DNA of 64,000 nt from Alloascoidea africana (taxonomy: Eukaryota; Ascomycota; Alloascoideomycetes; Alloascoideales; Alloascoideaceae). The notes below the pieces were generated by a model, which had not been told where the DNA came from, did no database searches, and was given only the letters and a program-made list of their open reading frames with translations. Shown here piece after piece: positions 1-11,023 of the stretch (within the stretch, counting starts at the first letter, position 1; each line of letters opens with the position of its first letter). The stretch covers positions 1 to 64,000 of the forward strand of contig JAKTTT010000076.1 in NCBI GenBank assembly GCA_030581615.1, read 5' to 3'. A program made the translations under genes and the position numbers.

Positions 1-728
1 CGGCGGTGCACGAAACACCACGAGGGTAGCTACCACCCCTTGTGTCGAAATGAGATCTGTGTTCTCACTTCCCATCCTGTCGATACCAACAGAACACTGC
101 CAATCACGAAGAGACGCCCAACCTAGGCGGCCTGCCGCTTACAACGTATGATAGAATGATGTAAGCAGTATCTTTTATCGTTGGTTATTCCACTTGGCTG
201 ATATCTCGATTGATGCTGTTCTATGGGATGGCGAAGTCTTTCAGATATATCTTAGTCATAGTAGGATTCTAAAAAGAGCCATGTCTACATTCTGTTGAGG
301 TGCAAAACTCTTAACCAAGGTTATCCTTCTTTTCTGACTTGTCTCAACCATTAACCTTTATAGATTAAAAGCGCTCTCTTTTCTTGAATTGCACCATCTG
401 TTTAGAATCGTTTGACGAGGTTGACGCCAACTTTCCTTAGGGAGATTACAAATAGTTTCACTCTATGAATGTGAGACGGAAGGACAAAAAGACTTACTTA
501 TAGCTATCTGCTAGAGGGAGAAATCCCGCCTATTCAAATTCTTTCCTCCTCCAAAAACAGACGCAGCTCTTATCTGAGATGAGGGTAACAGCATTATTTC
601 TTCCAGTAAGTTTTAACTTTGGGGTTTAGGTGACGACTTTAATGAGTGGTTAAGGTTTGAGAGCACTGTCATCAAACACAATAAACTTTTGAATATCTAA
701 AAGAGCAGATTTTAAAAGCCAAAAGTTA
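1..728. other. intergenic, nothing recognised
   Basis: No long reading frame, RNA gene or repeat could be supported here. The left edge may hold the flank of a gene lying outside the window. The tRNA-Ala gene follows directly. Confidence 0.5.
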
Positions 729-801
729 GGGCGTGTGGCGCAGTTGGTAGCGCGTTAGATTTGCATTCTAAAGGTCTCTGGTTCGATCCCTGACTCGTCC
801 A
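729..801 (+). tRNA. tRNA-Ala (anticodon UGC)
   Basis: A 73-nt cloverleaf without intron. The acceptor strand GGGCGTG faces CTCGTCC with discriminator A, as in the classic yeast tRNA-Ala, including the T6/T67 mismatch that molecule also has. The anticodon stem TTAGA/TCTAA is perfect and encloses the loop TTTGCAT, giving anticodon UGC for GCA codons. The internal promoter boxes are present (A box around TGGCGCAGTTGG, B box GGTTCGATCCC). One T/T mismatch sits in the T stem, so slight decay cannot be excluded, but the gene looks functional. Confidence 0.93.
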
Positions 802-1804
802 AATATCTTTTTTACAATCATCAACAACATACGGTTGTGATTCTCTAGAGCTACCAAGAACAAAGCCTAAAACATAGAAATTTTATTCGATTCAAGATCT
901 GCTTTTCCCCCAGAAGAGAAAATTGGTTCCTAAAATCATTTTTGTGTTTACTAGTCAAGGTCCATCATGGTCTTTGACCTAATGCTGCTACTACTATTAG
1001 CCCTTGTGACTGGAGTCTGTACAAGCCGATGTTCTTGAATTTCTATATTCTTTCCTAGACTTAACGTAACCTTTAGCTAGTTGATCGTTTTCCTGTGATT
1101 TTGATGGGGCATATAAGGCTGAAATCTCCAAGGGTTTATGCATAAGCCAAGATCAAGCTATAGTCTTGTTTGGTTTGCGCAAATTTAATCATAATTCGCT
1201 CGTGCCAATATTCCTCCAAGGTCCTCAGCCTAGAAGTGACTTGGAATGAATCATCTTCCGATTCAGTTCTTTCCTTCTTAATCAATGCTTAGACTTGATA
1301 ACTTGGTTACGTCTACATCAATAATTTGTAATCCCATATTAGATGAAGAGCTTGACTCCACTTTCCCCCGGGAAAGCAGTGTATTAAGCATAAAATAGGA
1401 ATGGGAACGTATTTTAAACTTCAGAAAAGATCCGAGATAGTCCTGACAGTGATAAATCAGCTCTCGTTCCCTTTTAGGAAATAGAAATCACACCTCATTT
1501 TTTGCTCACTTTGCTAAGAATATGCTCTACAATTTGCTCACCATTCCCTGAAATGGCATCAGAAAACTGCTCATAATTTCATTTATAATCGAAGGGTTCC
1601 GCTCCTTAACTGTTTTTTTGATCGGTATACTTTGTTTCTCGAATAAAAAACATTTAAGCAATACAATAGTAATTGGACATATGAACAGCTTTGTTAAAAA
1701 GACTACATTAATAACGTTTCTAAATCAGCACAAACATCTATATTGACGACAGAACTAGGAAATGAAATGAAAGAGCAAGAGCATTTTTAGGAGGTTGTGG
1801 TGAC
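802..1804. other. intergenic, nothing recognised
   Basis: AT-rich spacer between tRNA-Ala and the 3' end of FET3. No supported gene. The last few hundred bases should hold the FET3 3' UTR and poly(A) signals. Confidence 0.5.
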
Positions 1805-3676
1805 TCAACTATTGTGACCAGCAGGATTAACGTTATCATCCTCATGTTCAAGGGCACTCTGATCATAATCAACTCCAAACTCATTCAATACATCTTGTTC
1901 AATCTTCTTTTGATCTACCTCTGCGAGACCATACAATGAAATTGCAATGATACCCAATACACCAGCGATACAAGAGAAGACCAACGCGACATATCCTCTG
2001 GCAGTGAATCCACCTGGAATCTTTTTTGGTTGAACGTTCTCTCCAGTCAAGTCCTTGTAATCTGAAGTAATGCCAGCAGCATTTCCCTTGGTACCAATAC
2101 CAGCGGCTTCGCAAACCTCTAAAAAGTTGTCTGTCAATGTTTCCTGTTTCTGTAGTTCCAAAGGAGCCTCCACTAGAACAATTGCCAGACCTTGCTCCAA
2201 ATGCCATTCAATATGACAATGGAAAAACCATGCTCCGGGATTATCAGCTCTAAACCTGATTACAAAGTAGGCTTGCGGCTCGACATAAATGGTGTCGCGC
2301 TTCATAGGGGTACTTGGCCAATCAGCGTGATCATCAGGATTGAAAGGAACTGGTTCTTCATCATCGTCAACTGAAGGGTATCTTTCCAACAGTTGGAAAA
2401 CATGTCCATGCAAATGGAAAGGATGCTTACCAGTATCCTGGTTGTTCAAGACGATATCAACCACTTCTCCATGGGTCAACACGAACGAGTTCGTGTTACT
2501 GCCGTAGACATGAGCATCTGTAGCCAATTCACCTGCAGTCATGGCAGTTACTACAGTAGGAACCTTTGGAGCGACGTAGGTAATATTGTTGAAGAATGCA
2601 TAGTTTACACCGTCATCCAGGTTATCCATAACAACATCAATTGTGATTGTATAATCAGCATCGGGAAGAATTTCTTCTTTATCCAACGGAACCAGATAAA
2701 AGTCATCCAAGTAAGTAAGGTTTGGTTCATCTTTATCATTATCAATCTCTGGGGGATCGGGTAATTCCGCATCAGAGTTGTACACTATCCAGTTGCTTCC
2801 TGTGAACACCATATCTGGATAAGTGACGTCCAACATTGTCGTGTCGTAATGTGTCACAATGTTATAGTTCTTGGAAGTGTCATTTTTGGTGGTCAATAAA
2901 AATGAATATCTTTGAGCTACTGTAACGTACAAACGATCTGTAGTGTTTTTCTCAACGTAGACACCATCAACCTCCACAATGGTCATATCATGGTCTTCGA
3001 TCCAGAAGTATTGAGAGACAAACCCGCCGATATTGATCAATCGAACAAGATAGGTTTTGCCAGGCTCGACATTCCAAGAAACATTCCTACTTTCGTTGAA
3101 GAGCAAGTTCTGCGGAATTGGCTCAGCACCGGTAGGGTTGAAGAGGTTGAGAAAGCTTTCCTTTAAAACACTAATTTGATCATGGTACCATTCTGAAATA
3201 GTAAGAATCACCTCTTCATCGTAATCATCTTTGTATGGGTGATCAGGGTCGTGGATAATAAACGGCGCTCTCATACCATCAGGGTATTGACCACCAGTGT
3301 GAGAATGATACCAATATGATCCTACCTGATCAACGGTGAAGTTGTAGACATAGGTGGAATTTGGAGGGATTGGACATTGGGTAACCATTTCAGGACCATC
3401 CATTTGATTTGTACCGTTCTGAAACAGGCCGTGAAAATGAAGTGACGTATTTCTATCGTCGAAGCCGTTGGTAAGATGAATAACAACTCGGTCTCCCTTG
3501 TCAACCTCCAGTGTGGGCCATGGCCATTCTCCATTAACGCCTATAACATCTCTATCTAGACAACCATCTGGGTTTCTTTTAACCCAACCTGTTGTCCAAC
3601 GATACTCGTGTGTGGCAGAGTAGGCAAAGCTACAGAAGCTAGACAATAGCAGTATCAACGAAACCTTGGAAACCAT
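1805..3676 (-). CDS. FET3: multicopper ferroxidase Fet3
   Basis: Predicted 623-aa plasma-membrane ferroxidase that oxidises Fe2+ to Fe3+ for uptake with the Ftr1 permease. The first true ATG gives MVSKVSL followed by a hydrophobic signal peptide. In-frame codons further upstream include only a TTG, so this start is preferred. All copper motifs are visible: HFHG (about 80-83), HSHTG (124-128), HPFHLHGH (418-425) and HCHIEWH (486-492). The acidic residues that give yeast Fet3 its iron specificity are kept: Glu in TGAEPIP (about 184), Asp in MLDV (283) and Asp in NNQDTG (414). One transmembrane helix lies near residues 561-583, followed by a short cytosolic tail. The tail lacks the basic KAKRFF-like end of S. 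cerevisiae Fet3. No FTR1 gene lies beside it. Iron regulation is likely, but no clear Aft1-type site was found. Confidence 0.95.
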   Translation of the reverse strand: MVSKVSLILLLSSFCSFAYSATHEYRWTTGWVKRNPDGCLDRDVIGVNGEWPWPTLEVDKGDRVVIHLTNGFDDRNTSLHFHGLFQNGTNQMDGPEMVTQCPIPPNSTYVYNFTVDQVGSYWYHSHTGGQYPDGMRAPFIIHDPDHPYKDDYDEEVILTISEWYHDQISVLKESFLNLFNPTGAEPIPQNLLFNESRNVSWNVEPGKTYLVRLINIGGFVSQYFWIEDHDMTIVEVDGVYVEKNTTDRLYVTVAQRYSFLLTTKNDTSKNYNIVTHYDTTMLDVTYPDMVFTGSNWIVYNSDAELPDPPEIDNDKDEPNLTYLDDFYLVPLDKEEILPDADYTITIDVVMDNLDDGVNYAFFNNITYVAPKVPTVVTAMTAGELATDAHVYGSNTNSFVLTHGEVVDIVLNNQDTGKHPFHLHGHVFQLLERYPSVDDDEEPVPFNPDDHADWPSTPMKRDTIYVEPQAYFVIRFRADNPGAWFFHCHIEWHLEQGLAIVLVEAPLELQKQETLTDNFLEVCEAAGIGTKGNAAGITSDYKDLTGENVQPKKIPGGFTARGYVALVFSCIAGVLGIIAISLYGLAEVDQKKIEQDVLNEFGVDYDQSALEHEDDNVNPAGHNS

Positions 3677-6600
3677 TATTGTACAACTGGAACAATAATG
3701 AGTTCGAATCAACTACTCAGACCAAATTTTCAAAAGAAGAGAGGGATGTGAGAACAAGAGAGAGGGAGGGAGGAAGAAAAGAGAAAGGTTGCAAAGATGC
3801 CAAAGTTGATGGTATATATATCCAACTAGGAAGACGAACTTTAGCCTAGTTTCAATATTTTTTCGTACTTCTTATGGTCCCTTCTGCGTCAACTATGTTA
3901 ATTCTCTTCCACTATACAGAGAAGGGTGGCTGTACTAACTAAGACGATCACCCCGCGCCAATGCTTCAAAATCAGGCATTATAGGCATCCAATCCACATG
4001 AACAACCTTATGAATCTCTAAAGGTTGAGGGATCGTCTATGATATGCATTCTGTATTATGGGTAAGAGACGGCTATTGGCGAATCACCTGCCCGTTCAAG
4101 TAGCTAGCGGTATTCAAAAAAGCTTGTTTTGCATTTACAGAAGCAACAAGAAGTTAATTCGGGGCATGGAACGGAATATGGCAAGCGAGCGAGGCACATA
4201 TAGACCCATTTCCAGACCCATGTATTATGATATGAGGAAAGGTAATGTGACTGTGCGGCCTGCCTAGCCGCGAAGAAAAACAAAAGAGAGTGAGTCCCCA
4301 ATTAAGCTTCCTGGAAGAAAATGAGTTTAACACCTCCTGATTTGCCCAATAAAGATTAGAATGTCTCTCTAGCTCTTTTTCCATCCCAGTGGTTGCATGC
4401 GGATATCTGATCCATCAAAAACCGCAGAAGAAGGGATTGTTATTCTTTTTTCCATGTTTTTTTTCTGAAACCCGAACGGACTAGGGGTTCATAGCCAATT
4501 GTTTGCTTGGGTCACCTTTCCCGAAAATAGTGTTACAACTATAAGCAAGCAAATGCAAAAGTATATGCACAGACAGTTCTGGTAGAGCCGTACACTTTGA
4601 GAAAAGTTCAAGCTCAAGGAGGAAGGAAGCCACTGGAAATTCGGCCATCTGGTCCTGCGTTCGGGAGTGCAACTACGATCAATCAAGCCATTTTGACTGG
4701 TGACATATGCGTTTTTATTAAAGATTTTGTGTGTACGCTTTTCGATTCATTATTCGGGGCGCTATAGTGGCTTCCTAGATTACAAAATTTTCATTGGCTA
4801 CTTGTTCGAATTAATTCTGACAACCTAGTAATTTGTTTCCCTGCTATAGGATTTTAGCACGTATTTACATCTCAGTAGGAAGGGAACATGTTCTACAATT
4901 CTGATTATCGATATTAGGCCATTTCTGGATAATTTTTGAAGATGCCACAGGCAAAAAAAGAGGTCTTAGGGCTTGACCCGTCCCAACTTGATACGGCTAT
5001 GAAGCTACTTTCTAAGGTCATTTGAATTGATTAATACACTGATTAAATTGCCCGAATTACCGCAGAATAGACTCATTTTGCTGTTCTGTTTTGATTGACC
5101 GCGGCTTTTTTTTAAAGGAGTCTGATAATTATTTAATAATCAAACGGTTCTGGCCGATTATATTCGATCAAGTTCTTTCAGTAAAGAATTGATAAAGATT
5201 CTTAACACTTTTATCAATCTAGCGGGACTAAACAACCAGAGAATAGGAAGAAACGAAACCATCGCCGTCAGAGTAAATAGAGTTTGAATTGCTTTTTTTG
5301 AAAAGTATCGAGTCTCATTCGCTATGACGTTCGAATATAAGCTTTTTACGTGAAAATAAGAAAACTTGGCATCTTTGTTTTATTAACATGACGTTTAATT
5401 TTTTCCACCTTCAGTTACACTATTATTTCTTGGGAACCACAAGGGGGACAAATTAATGATTATGCTTAACTTTTTGGAGAGACTATTGTATGACAGTATC
5501 CCTTTATGAATTCTTAGAGCTGACCGATATAATAGTAGTGTAGACCGAATAAAAATGCTATCTCATGTTAGCTTATTGACCGCATGCATGCGCGCCTAAT
5601 TATCAGATGAGATCAGTTGACATCAAATACAAAACCTCCCATATCAGATCGATCAGTTAACTCCCGAATACACACAACATGAACGCAAATCCAACAATAA
5701 ACATAACCGGCAAGGGATTACAGCATCACGAACAGGTCTAACTTAAGCTTATAACGAAATAAGAACAAGAACAAAGTAGAATGGTTCCTGTCAAAAATAG
5801 AACGGCTCTGAATCTAGTTTTACAATAGACCCTGTCATGGGCACGCCTTCCCTTAGGCACAATTAAGCAAATTAGTCGCTTTATTCTCAATGCCAAGTAT
5901 AGCATTTACAACGGATTCTGACCGTACCTATAGATATTTAGACCAAACTTAAAGCATCATAGCATGAGCTACAAGAACCGCGGATTAGACATTTTTTACC
6001 TCGTGCCAGACCAAACTTATGCTCTTTCTGATTTAACTCCAATTTTTGTTCATTTAAACTAGTTAAAACACTTTTTCCAAATACCTTTTTTCAAGTTGTG
6101 ACAAATGAAAAACTTAACAACTGCAAGCAGTTTGTTGGAATATCGCTGAAACGGGATATTGAAGACAAAACCATCGTGTGTGCGTGGCATCATCCAGGGT
6201 TGTATTTACCAACTGACTTTTTTTCTTGTGGATGTTAAAAGATGGATAACTGTCAAATAATTTTTCACACAACCCTAACTTGTTGTCGGCATGTTGTAGT
6301 AGATATTCCCAAGCGGCATTCGTGAAGCTATATCTTCCGGCGTCACAGTGTTATATCACTTGGTAAAAGCAATCTTGAGTTGCCCACAAATAAGCACCAC
6401 ATGTGGGACGGAGATTAACGATTGCTCAAGTTTACTCGTGCTACATAGAAAGCGTCTTACAGGCCGAAACTGCGTTTCTGTGTCTCTCCCCTATCAAGCT
6501 CCGACTTGTATGTGTCATACTTACATACTCAAGTCAATGAAGATAGACACAATTTTTTCTTTCTTATCTGCCAAGAGTTTACCACCTTGCTCTCTGTTCC

Positions 6601-7305
6601 ACTATTCATGGCTACTACGCTTCCTCTCGTCATGAGCCGCCTTAACTAACCTAGTTTTGTGGAATTCTGCTTTCATCCTTGCTGCGCAGTATTCAATGTC
6701 CAGAGGGAAAATTTCGTTTGCAGAAGCAAAATCTGCGCATTTAGAATAGAACAAAGAGAATCCGTCGTTCCAGAAGAAACTGTCAATGTAAAATAGACCA
6801 CTTGAATACATAGCATATAAGCATGCTGCCCATCCGCTTTTAAAAAGGACCCCACGCCCTCTAAACGCTTATGGAATATGTATGGCCGGATTTCCTCTTT
6901 ACCATCGTGCACTCTGATTCCCAGCTGGTACAGAGTCTCAGAGACCAGCCCAGGAGACAATTGAACTCCTGGCTCGAAGCCCACACCCGTGTAGTTCAAA
7001 GTATACTTGAAAGTAGATTGTGCAGCGTCCCCACGGGCGGGCGTACGGGTGTTGCATTATCCCGCGGCCGGGTGACGCCTGGTGCCACGTGACGCGCTGA
7101 ATCGTCCTTCGCAATTCCTTCAAACAAAACCCAGAAGAAAGTCCACCTTCTTCTCTTGCTTCGTCTCTTCTGCCATCTCGTGTAGCCCACTGCTCTTCCT
7201 CTTTTCTTCAGTTATCGTCGACAGTCGTGCTTCTTCTCTCCATCCTCTTGCGAAATACCTCCCGCTACTTCATCCGTGAGCTCGCTCAACAACCTTTTCC
7301 AAGAT
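3677..7305. other. 3.6-kb gene-poor region
   Basis: Only short, unconserved frames occur here, several of them lacking an ATG. The left part is the FET3 promoter (purine-rich 3720-3800, TATA-like tatatata near 3813). The right end (about 7000-7305) turns GC-rich and pyrimidine-rich and is the promoter and leader of the downstream kinase. I could not identify an RNA gene or mobile element in the middle. A short spliced gene or ncRNA remains possible. Confidence 0.5.
7086..7093 (-). promoter_or_regulatory. E-box CACGTGAC (Cbf1/bHLH-type site)
   Basis: The sequence CACGTGAC reads GTCACGTG on the minus strand, which is the core bound by Cbf1 and related yeast bHLH factors. It lies about 215 bp upstream of the kinase start in a GC-rich block. 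The function is inferred from the motif only. Confidence 0.35.
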
Positions 7306-9489
7306 ATGGATAGTCCTTCCACCATTGGCGCCAAACATGTTCAACCTTCCACGACAAATATGCCTTCGTCCTCTCCCGAATCTGACGATTCGAAGAACGT
7401 GAACGCGATGACCAGCCATATGAAAAACTGTTATTTGACGTTTCCCAGAAATGATCCACTCTTGCGTGACCGTCCAAGCTTATCACTAGCAACAGCATCA
7501 TCGGCGCAATCCCCCGACACGATCAACTCCAAGCAGTCGTCAAATGGCTATACTCTCTCTTCTGGAGATATGTCTGAGGCCAACACTCCCGTGGACCAGC
7601 TCTCAAGTATCTCCGGAGACTCAGACTCTCCAGCCACCCCCCAGTTTCTCTCATCCCAAACGCGGACCATTTCAAGCTCCTCCTTCAAATCTTTAGGTTT
7701 CCAATCTCCAGAATCTCCAAACTTGCCCGGTGTCGTGGCTTTGCCATCTCCCATAGTGGCAAACAACCCGCACCTGTTGAGAAATCTAAGCGAAAGGAAC
7801 GATACCAAACTCTCCCAGAGCTCAGTACAAAATGGTGCCATCAGCGTTACTCCCAGTCGAAACGAAATCAAACACAGTCCGTTGAATGGTCCTTCCAGCA
7901 CTTTCAGATGCATTTCTCCCTCAGACTTATCGCCTCCATATACTGAAATATCAACGTCACCCAAAATTTCGTCCAACACACCTCGAGTTGTAAGTGATTA
8001 TATCCCCACAGCCTTGCTCCCCACAAAATTTTCAGAAGGAGGGTCACTGTCCGTGACTGATAACAGCATACCAGGTTCACCGCCAAAACTCCAAAATAAT
8101 TCGAATCAGACAGGAAAAAGATATTGCATTGGAGGCACCGATGAAATAACCACTTTGCCAGTAGCAAACAACAACACTCGCGCTGTATCCTCCCCTATCT
8201 CAAGAAACCGTGCCTCGATTGCCAAGTTGCATCGGGAGAAACCGCCACCATTTTTAGCTTCCCAGGCTTCTCTGCAAGCAGGTGAGGATGCCGCAGCTAA
8301 AAGAATCCAACCTGACAGCGATGCCTGCCAGAAGGTTTATGATGCGTTTGACAGAAACATGTTCAAGTCAAGATGGCGGTTCAAGAAATTATTGGGCAAA
8401 GGTGCATTCAGCGAGGTTATTCTTGTATCGCGGGACTCGCTTCCTGCAAAAGAGCTTGATAAGAATGTGTTGGATCCAATCTACGAGAATGAGACTCGTG
8501 AGGACGGACAATATGGTCTGGGAATTAATATTGAAGTTCGTACCCCCGCAACAACAACGCCTTCCCCCATTCTGACTCCCCCGTCCGAAACCGATGATTT
8601 ACCACTTGTGCCTAGCCTACCCGAGGAGCTTTCGCTGGCCGCGATCAAAGTAGTTGATTTCAAAGCAGCTGGAGGTGCATCTAGTGGGCAGGTCCAAGTT
8701 GCATTCTCCAGAGAGCTTCAAATCTTGAAAGCTATAGATCATCCCTCGATCATCAGACTCTATGCAGATAACATAACCACCGATAAGGGGTTAATGGTTC
8801 TGCCATACTGCTCTGGAGGCGATCTATTTGATTTATCTTCGACCTACAGAAGCTCGATGACTGTTTCCTTGGTGAAGAGAATCTTTTCGGAACTGGTTCA
8901 TGCTGTTAGTTATTTGCATGCTAATAACATTGTTCATCGAGACATAAAACTGGAAAATGTTTTGATTAATATGAACATTGATGATCTGTTGAAGATTGAT
9001 CATCCCGACAAGGTTCCTTTTTCTTTGATCACACTTACCGATTTTGGCCTTTCAAAGATGATTGACCCAACCTCTCCGATGCTGACAACCAGATGTGGGT
9101 CTCAAGATTATGTTCCGCCAGAGATACTGCTCGGACAGCCATACGATGGCCGTTTGACTGATTGCTGGGCACTTGGTGTGCTTCTTTATGCAGTGATGGA
9201 AGGCAGACTTCCATTTGATCCACCTCCTGGTTCAATTGATCGCCGTCGTCGTGGCAGAGTTGTTCATAGAATTGCTCGGTGCGAATGGAATTGGATAAGT
9301 TTTGATGCAAACTCTTCCAGAAAGTCGTATAATGCCGATCTGTGGGACGGTGGCAAAGAGATTGTTGAAGGCTGTTTGGTTAGAAGAGATACCCGATTGG
9401 ACTCTAAGCAACTGATGCAAAAGAAATGGGTTCTCGAAGGATTACAAGTCCAACTTTGGCCAGGCCAAAAAATGATTCCCAGAAACTGA
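7306..9489 (+). CDS. Ser/Thr protein kinase, fungal Prr1/Nnk1-like (tentative)
   Basis: 727-aa kinase starting at the first ATG; a GTG 30 bases upstream in the same frame is not a credible yeast start. The first ~350 residues are Ser/Pro/Asn-rich and probably disordered and phosphorylated. The kinase domain fills the C-terminal half: glycine loop LGKGAFSEV (about 358), an insert of roughly 55 residues, the ATP lysine in AAIKVV (about 447), catalytic loop VHRDIKLEN (about 543), DFG (about 578) and PPEILLG replacing APE (about 604). The segments SQDYVPPE and RVVHRIARCEW resemble a fungal-specific CAMK-like group that includes Prr1/Nnk1. That subfamily is recalled, not tested. All catalytic residues are present, so it should be active. 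Substrates are unknown. Confidence 0.85.
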   Translation: MDSPSTIGAKHVQPSTTNMPSSSPESDDSKNVNAMTSHMKNCYLTFPRNDPLLRDRPSLSLATASSAQSPDTINSKQSSNGYTLSSGDMSEANTPVDQLSSISGDSDSPATPQFLSSQTRTISSSSFKSLGFQSPESPNLPGVVALPSPIVANNPHLLRNLSERNDTKLSQSSVQNGAISVTPSRNEIKHSPLNGPSSTFRCISPSDLSPPYTEISTSPKISSNTPRVVSDYIPTALLPTKFSEGGSLSVTDNSIPGSPPKLQNNSNQTGKRYCIGGTDEITTLPVANNNTRAVSSPISRNRASIAKLHREKPPPFLASQASLQAGEDAAAKRIQPDSDACQKVYDAFDRNMFKSRWRFKKLLGKGAFSEVILVSRDSLPAKELDKNVLDPIYENETREDGQYGLGINIEVRTPATTTPSPILTPPSETDDLPLVPSLPEELSLAAIKVVDFKAAGGASSGQVQVAFSRELQILKAIDHPSIIRLYADNITTDKGLMVLPYCSGGDLFDLSSTYRSSMTVSLVKRIFSELVHAVSYLHANNIVHRDIKLENVLINMNIDDLLKIDHPDKVPFSLITLTDFGLSKMIDPTSPMLTTRCGSQDYVPPEILLGQPYDGRLTDCWALGVLLYAVMEGRLPFDPPPGSIDRRRRGRVVHRIARCEWNWISFDANSSRKSYNADLWDGGKEIVEGCLVRRDTRLDSKQLMQKKWVLEGLQVQLWPGQKMIPRN

Positions 9490-11023
9490 ACAATCTGGAG
9501 ATCATGAATTATGAGATTTTAAAACATGTATTATTTGGGGTATATTTTCTTGTTCGTTCGCTATCTTTTCTTTTGTTGATATTTATTAATGTGATTGCAC
9601 TTTTGTTTATTTGCTTTATGATTCTTTTATTTCCTTGTTAGGCTAGAAACTTGTTCTTTATGATGTTGAAGTTTAAGCAGATTGAAACGGTATATATCTA
9701 GCGATCGATGCCCAATAAAACCAAAAAAAAAACATTTTTTTTGTTGATCAAAACTGGATGGAGTTGTGTTCGAAATATATACAAGGTTGACTCCTTCTGG
9801 AAGACTTTAGTTATTGGCTGGAATCTAAAACGTAAAAGGTATGGGGTAAATTCAGATTGATTCTAGGAATTAATCTAGTAATCCCAGTACCAAAAGCTAA
9901 TCATGAATATCAAGCCCCTGGACGCTCTTTTTCACCTATAGCATAACCAAAAACAAAAAAAAGGGACAACATGACCGAGCTTCTAAGAGAACTCTAGAGC
10001 CTACCTTGTTACGCTTCAAAACCAACAGGAGTATGGGTTCTAAGAAGGCACAAGTAAAGAGCGTCACCCCGTTTGAAGGAGGGAGAAAAGAAGAAGACGA
10101 CCCAAGATCGGAAAAATTCTTTTTGTCTCATTACAGAGCAAAAATGCGAATGAGAAGGAGAAAGGGAGAGGAAAAAAGGATGATGGTGGGCAGGCGACCA
10201 TAAAGCTTAAAACTGCGGCAATACAAAAGTCCTTTTTGTATTGTCTAGCTAGCCTATGCTCATACTGGTTAAAGGGGAAGATGTCTGGCATGCACTTACT
10301 TGAATTCGTCACGTCATACGCCAGCCGAAAGAGCAGGAAAATGGTAGATTTGGTTGAGATGGGACAGAAATGTAGTTTTTAACTTTTCATTCAAAGGCCT
10401 AGGTACATACCCTACTTAGAAATAACTCTATTTGCAACTGACTGGGAACCACAGAGAGGTTCTTTGCTCAGCGTGGCGATATGCTCTGGGAAGGAAAGAA
10501 GAAAGGAGTGAGAAACCAGATAGAAAACCAGGAGAACTGAGAAAGTATTAAAGCTCATGATTAACTATTAATTTTTATTTCTGGATCACGAGCATTTTTC
10601 CCGGTCTGTGCAAAAGCAAACGGCTAGTTCGTACTCCAGCGATCCAGAACCGTTACCTCACTTCACCAGCTGTGATGGACACAGGGGACCTGAACATTAG
10701 TACTGATCGCATCACATTCATCCAGCCCTTCCTGCCCTCACTTCGTTATCCACTTTCCGATTAATGGGAAACACTCCTCTGGCCCCATCTTAATGCCGCT
10801 AATACGAGGAGGCAGATTGAGGTTAAGCCTAAAATGCGATCAACCACAAATACGGTTCACCAGTCTGCCATCTGTCATTCACCATCTCAGTCAAGACAGA
10901 TATAGCTATGGCGATAATGATCAGCAGCAGTTTAGAAACCTTACACGGGATATAATAAAATCCTCAATAGATACCTCGGCGTTATTTGTATTATTACTAT
11001 TATTCCCCCCTTGCTTTTACAAA
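9490..11023. other. intergenic, no gene supported
   Basis: 1.5-kb spacer. The frame at 10006-10203 is Lys/Arg-rich low complexity and unconvincing. In-frame codons do extend upstream of 11024 to an ATG at 10793, but the later ATG gives a better mitochondrial presequence, so I treat that stretch as leader. Confidence 0.45.

Noticed and set aside
6673-6999. 108-codon minus-strand frame
   Set aside because: Begins with TTG rather than ATG and shows no known family.
10793-11023. Longer N-terminus for the mitochondrial protein
   Set aside because: The later ATG gives a clear presequence; the upstream part is not presequence-like.
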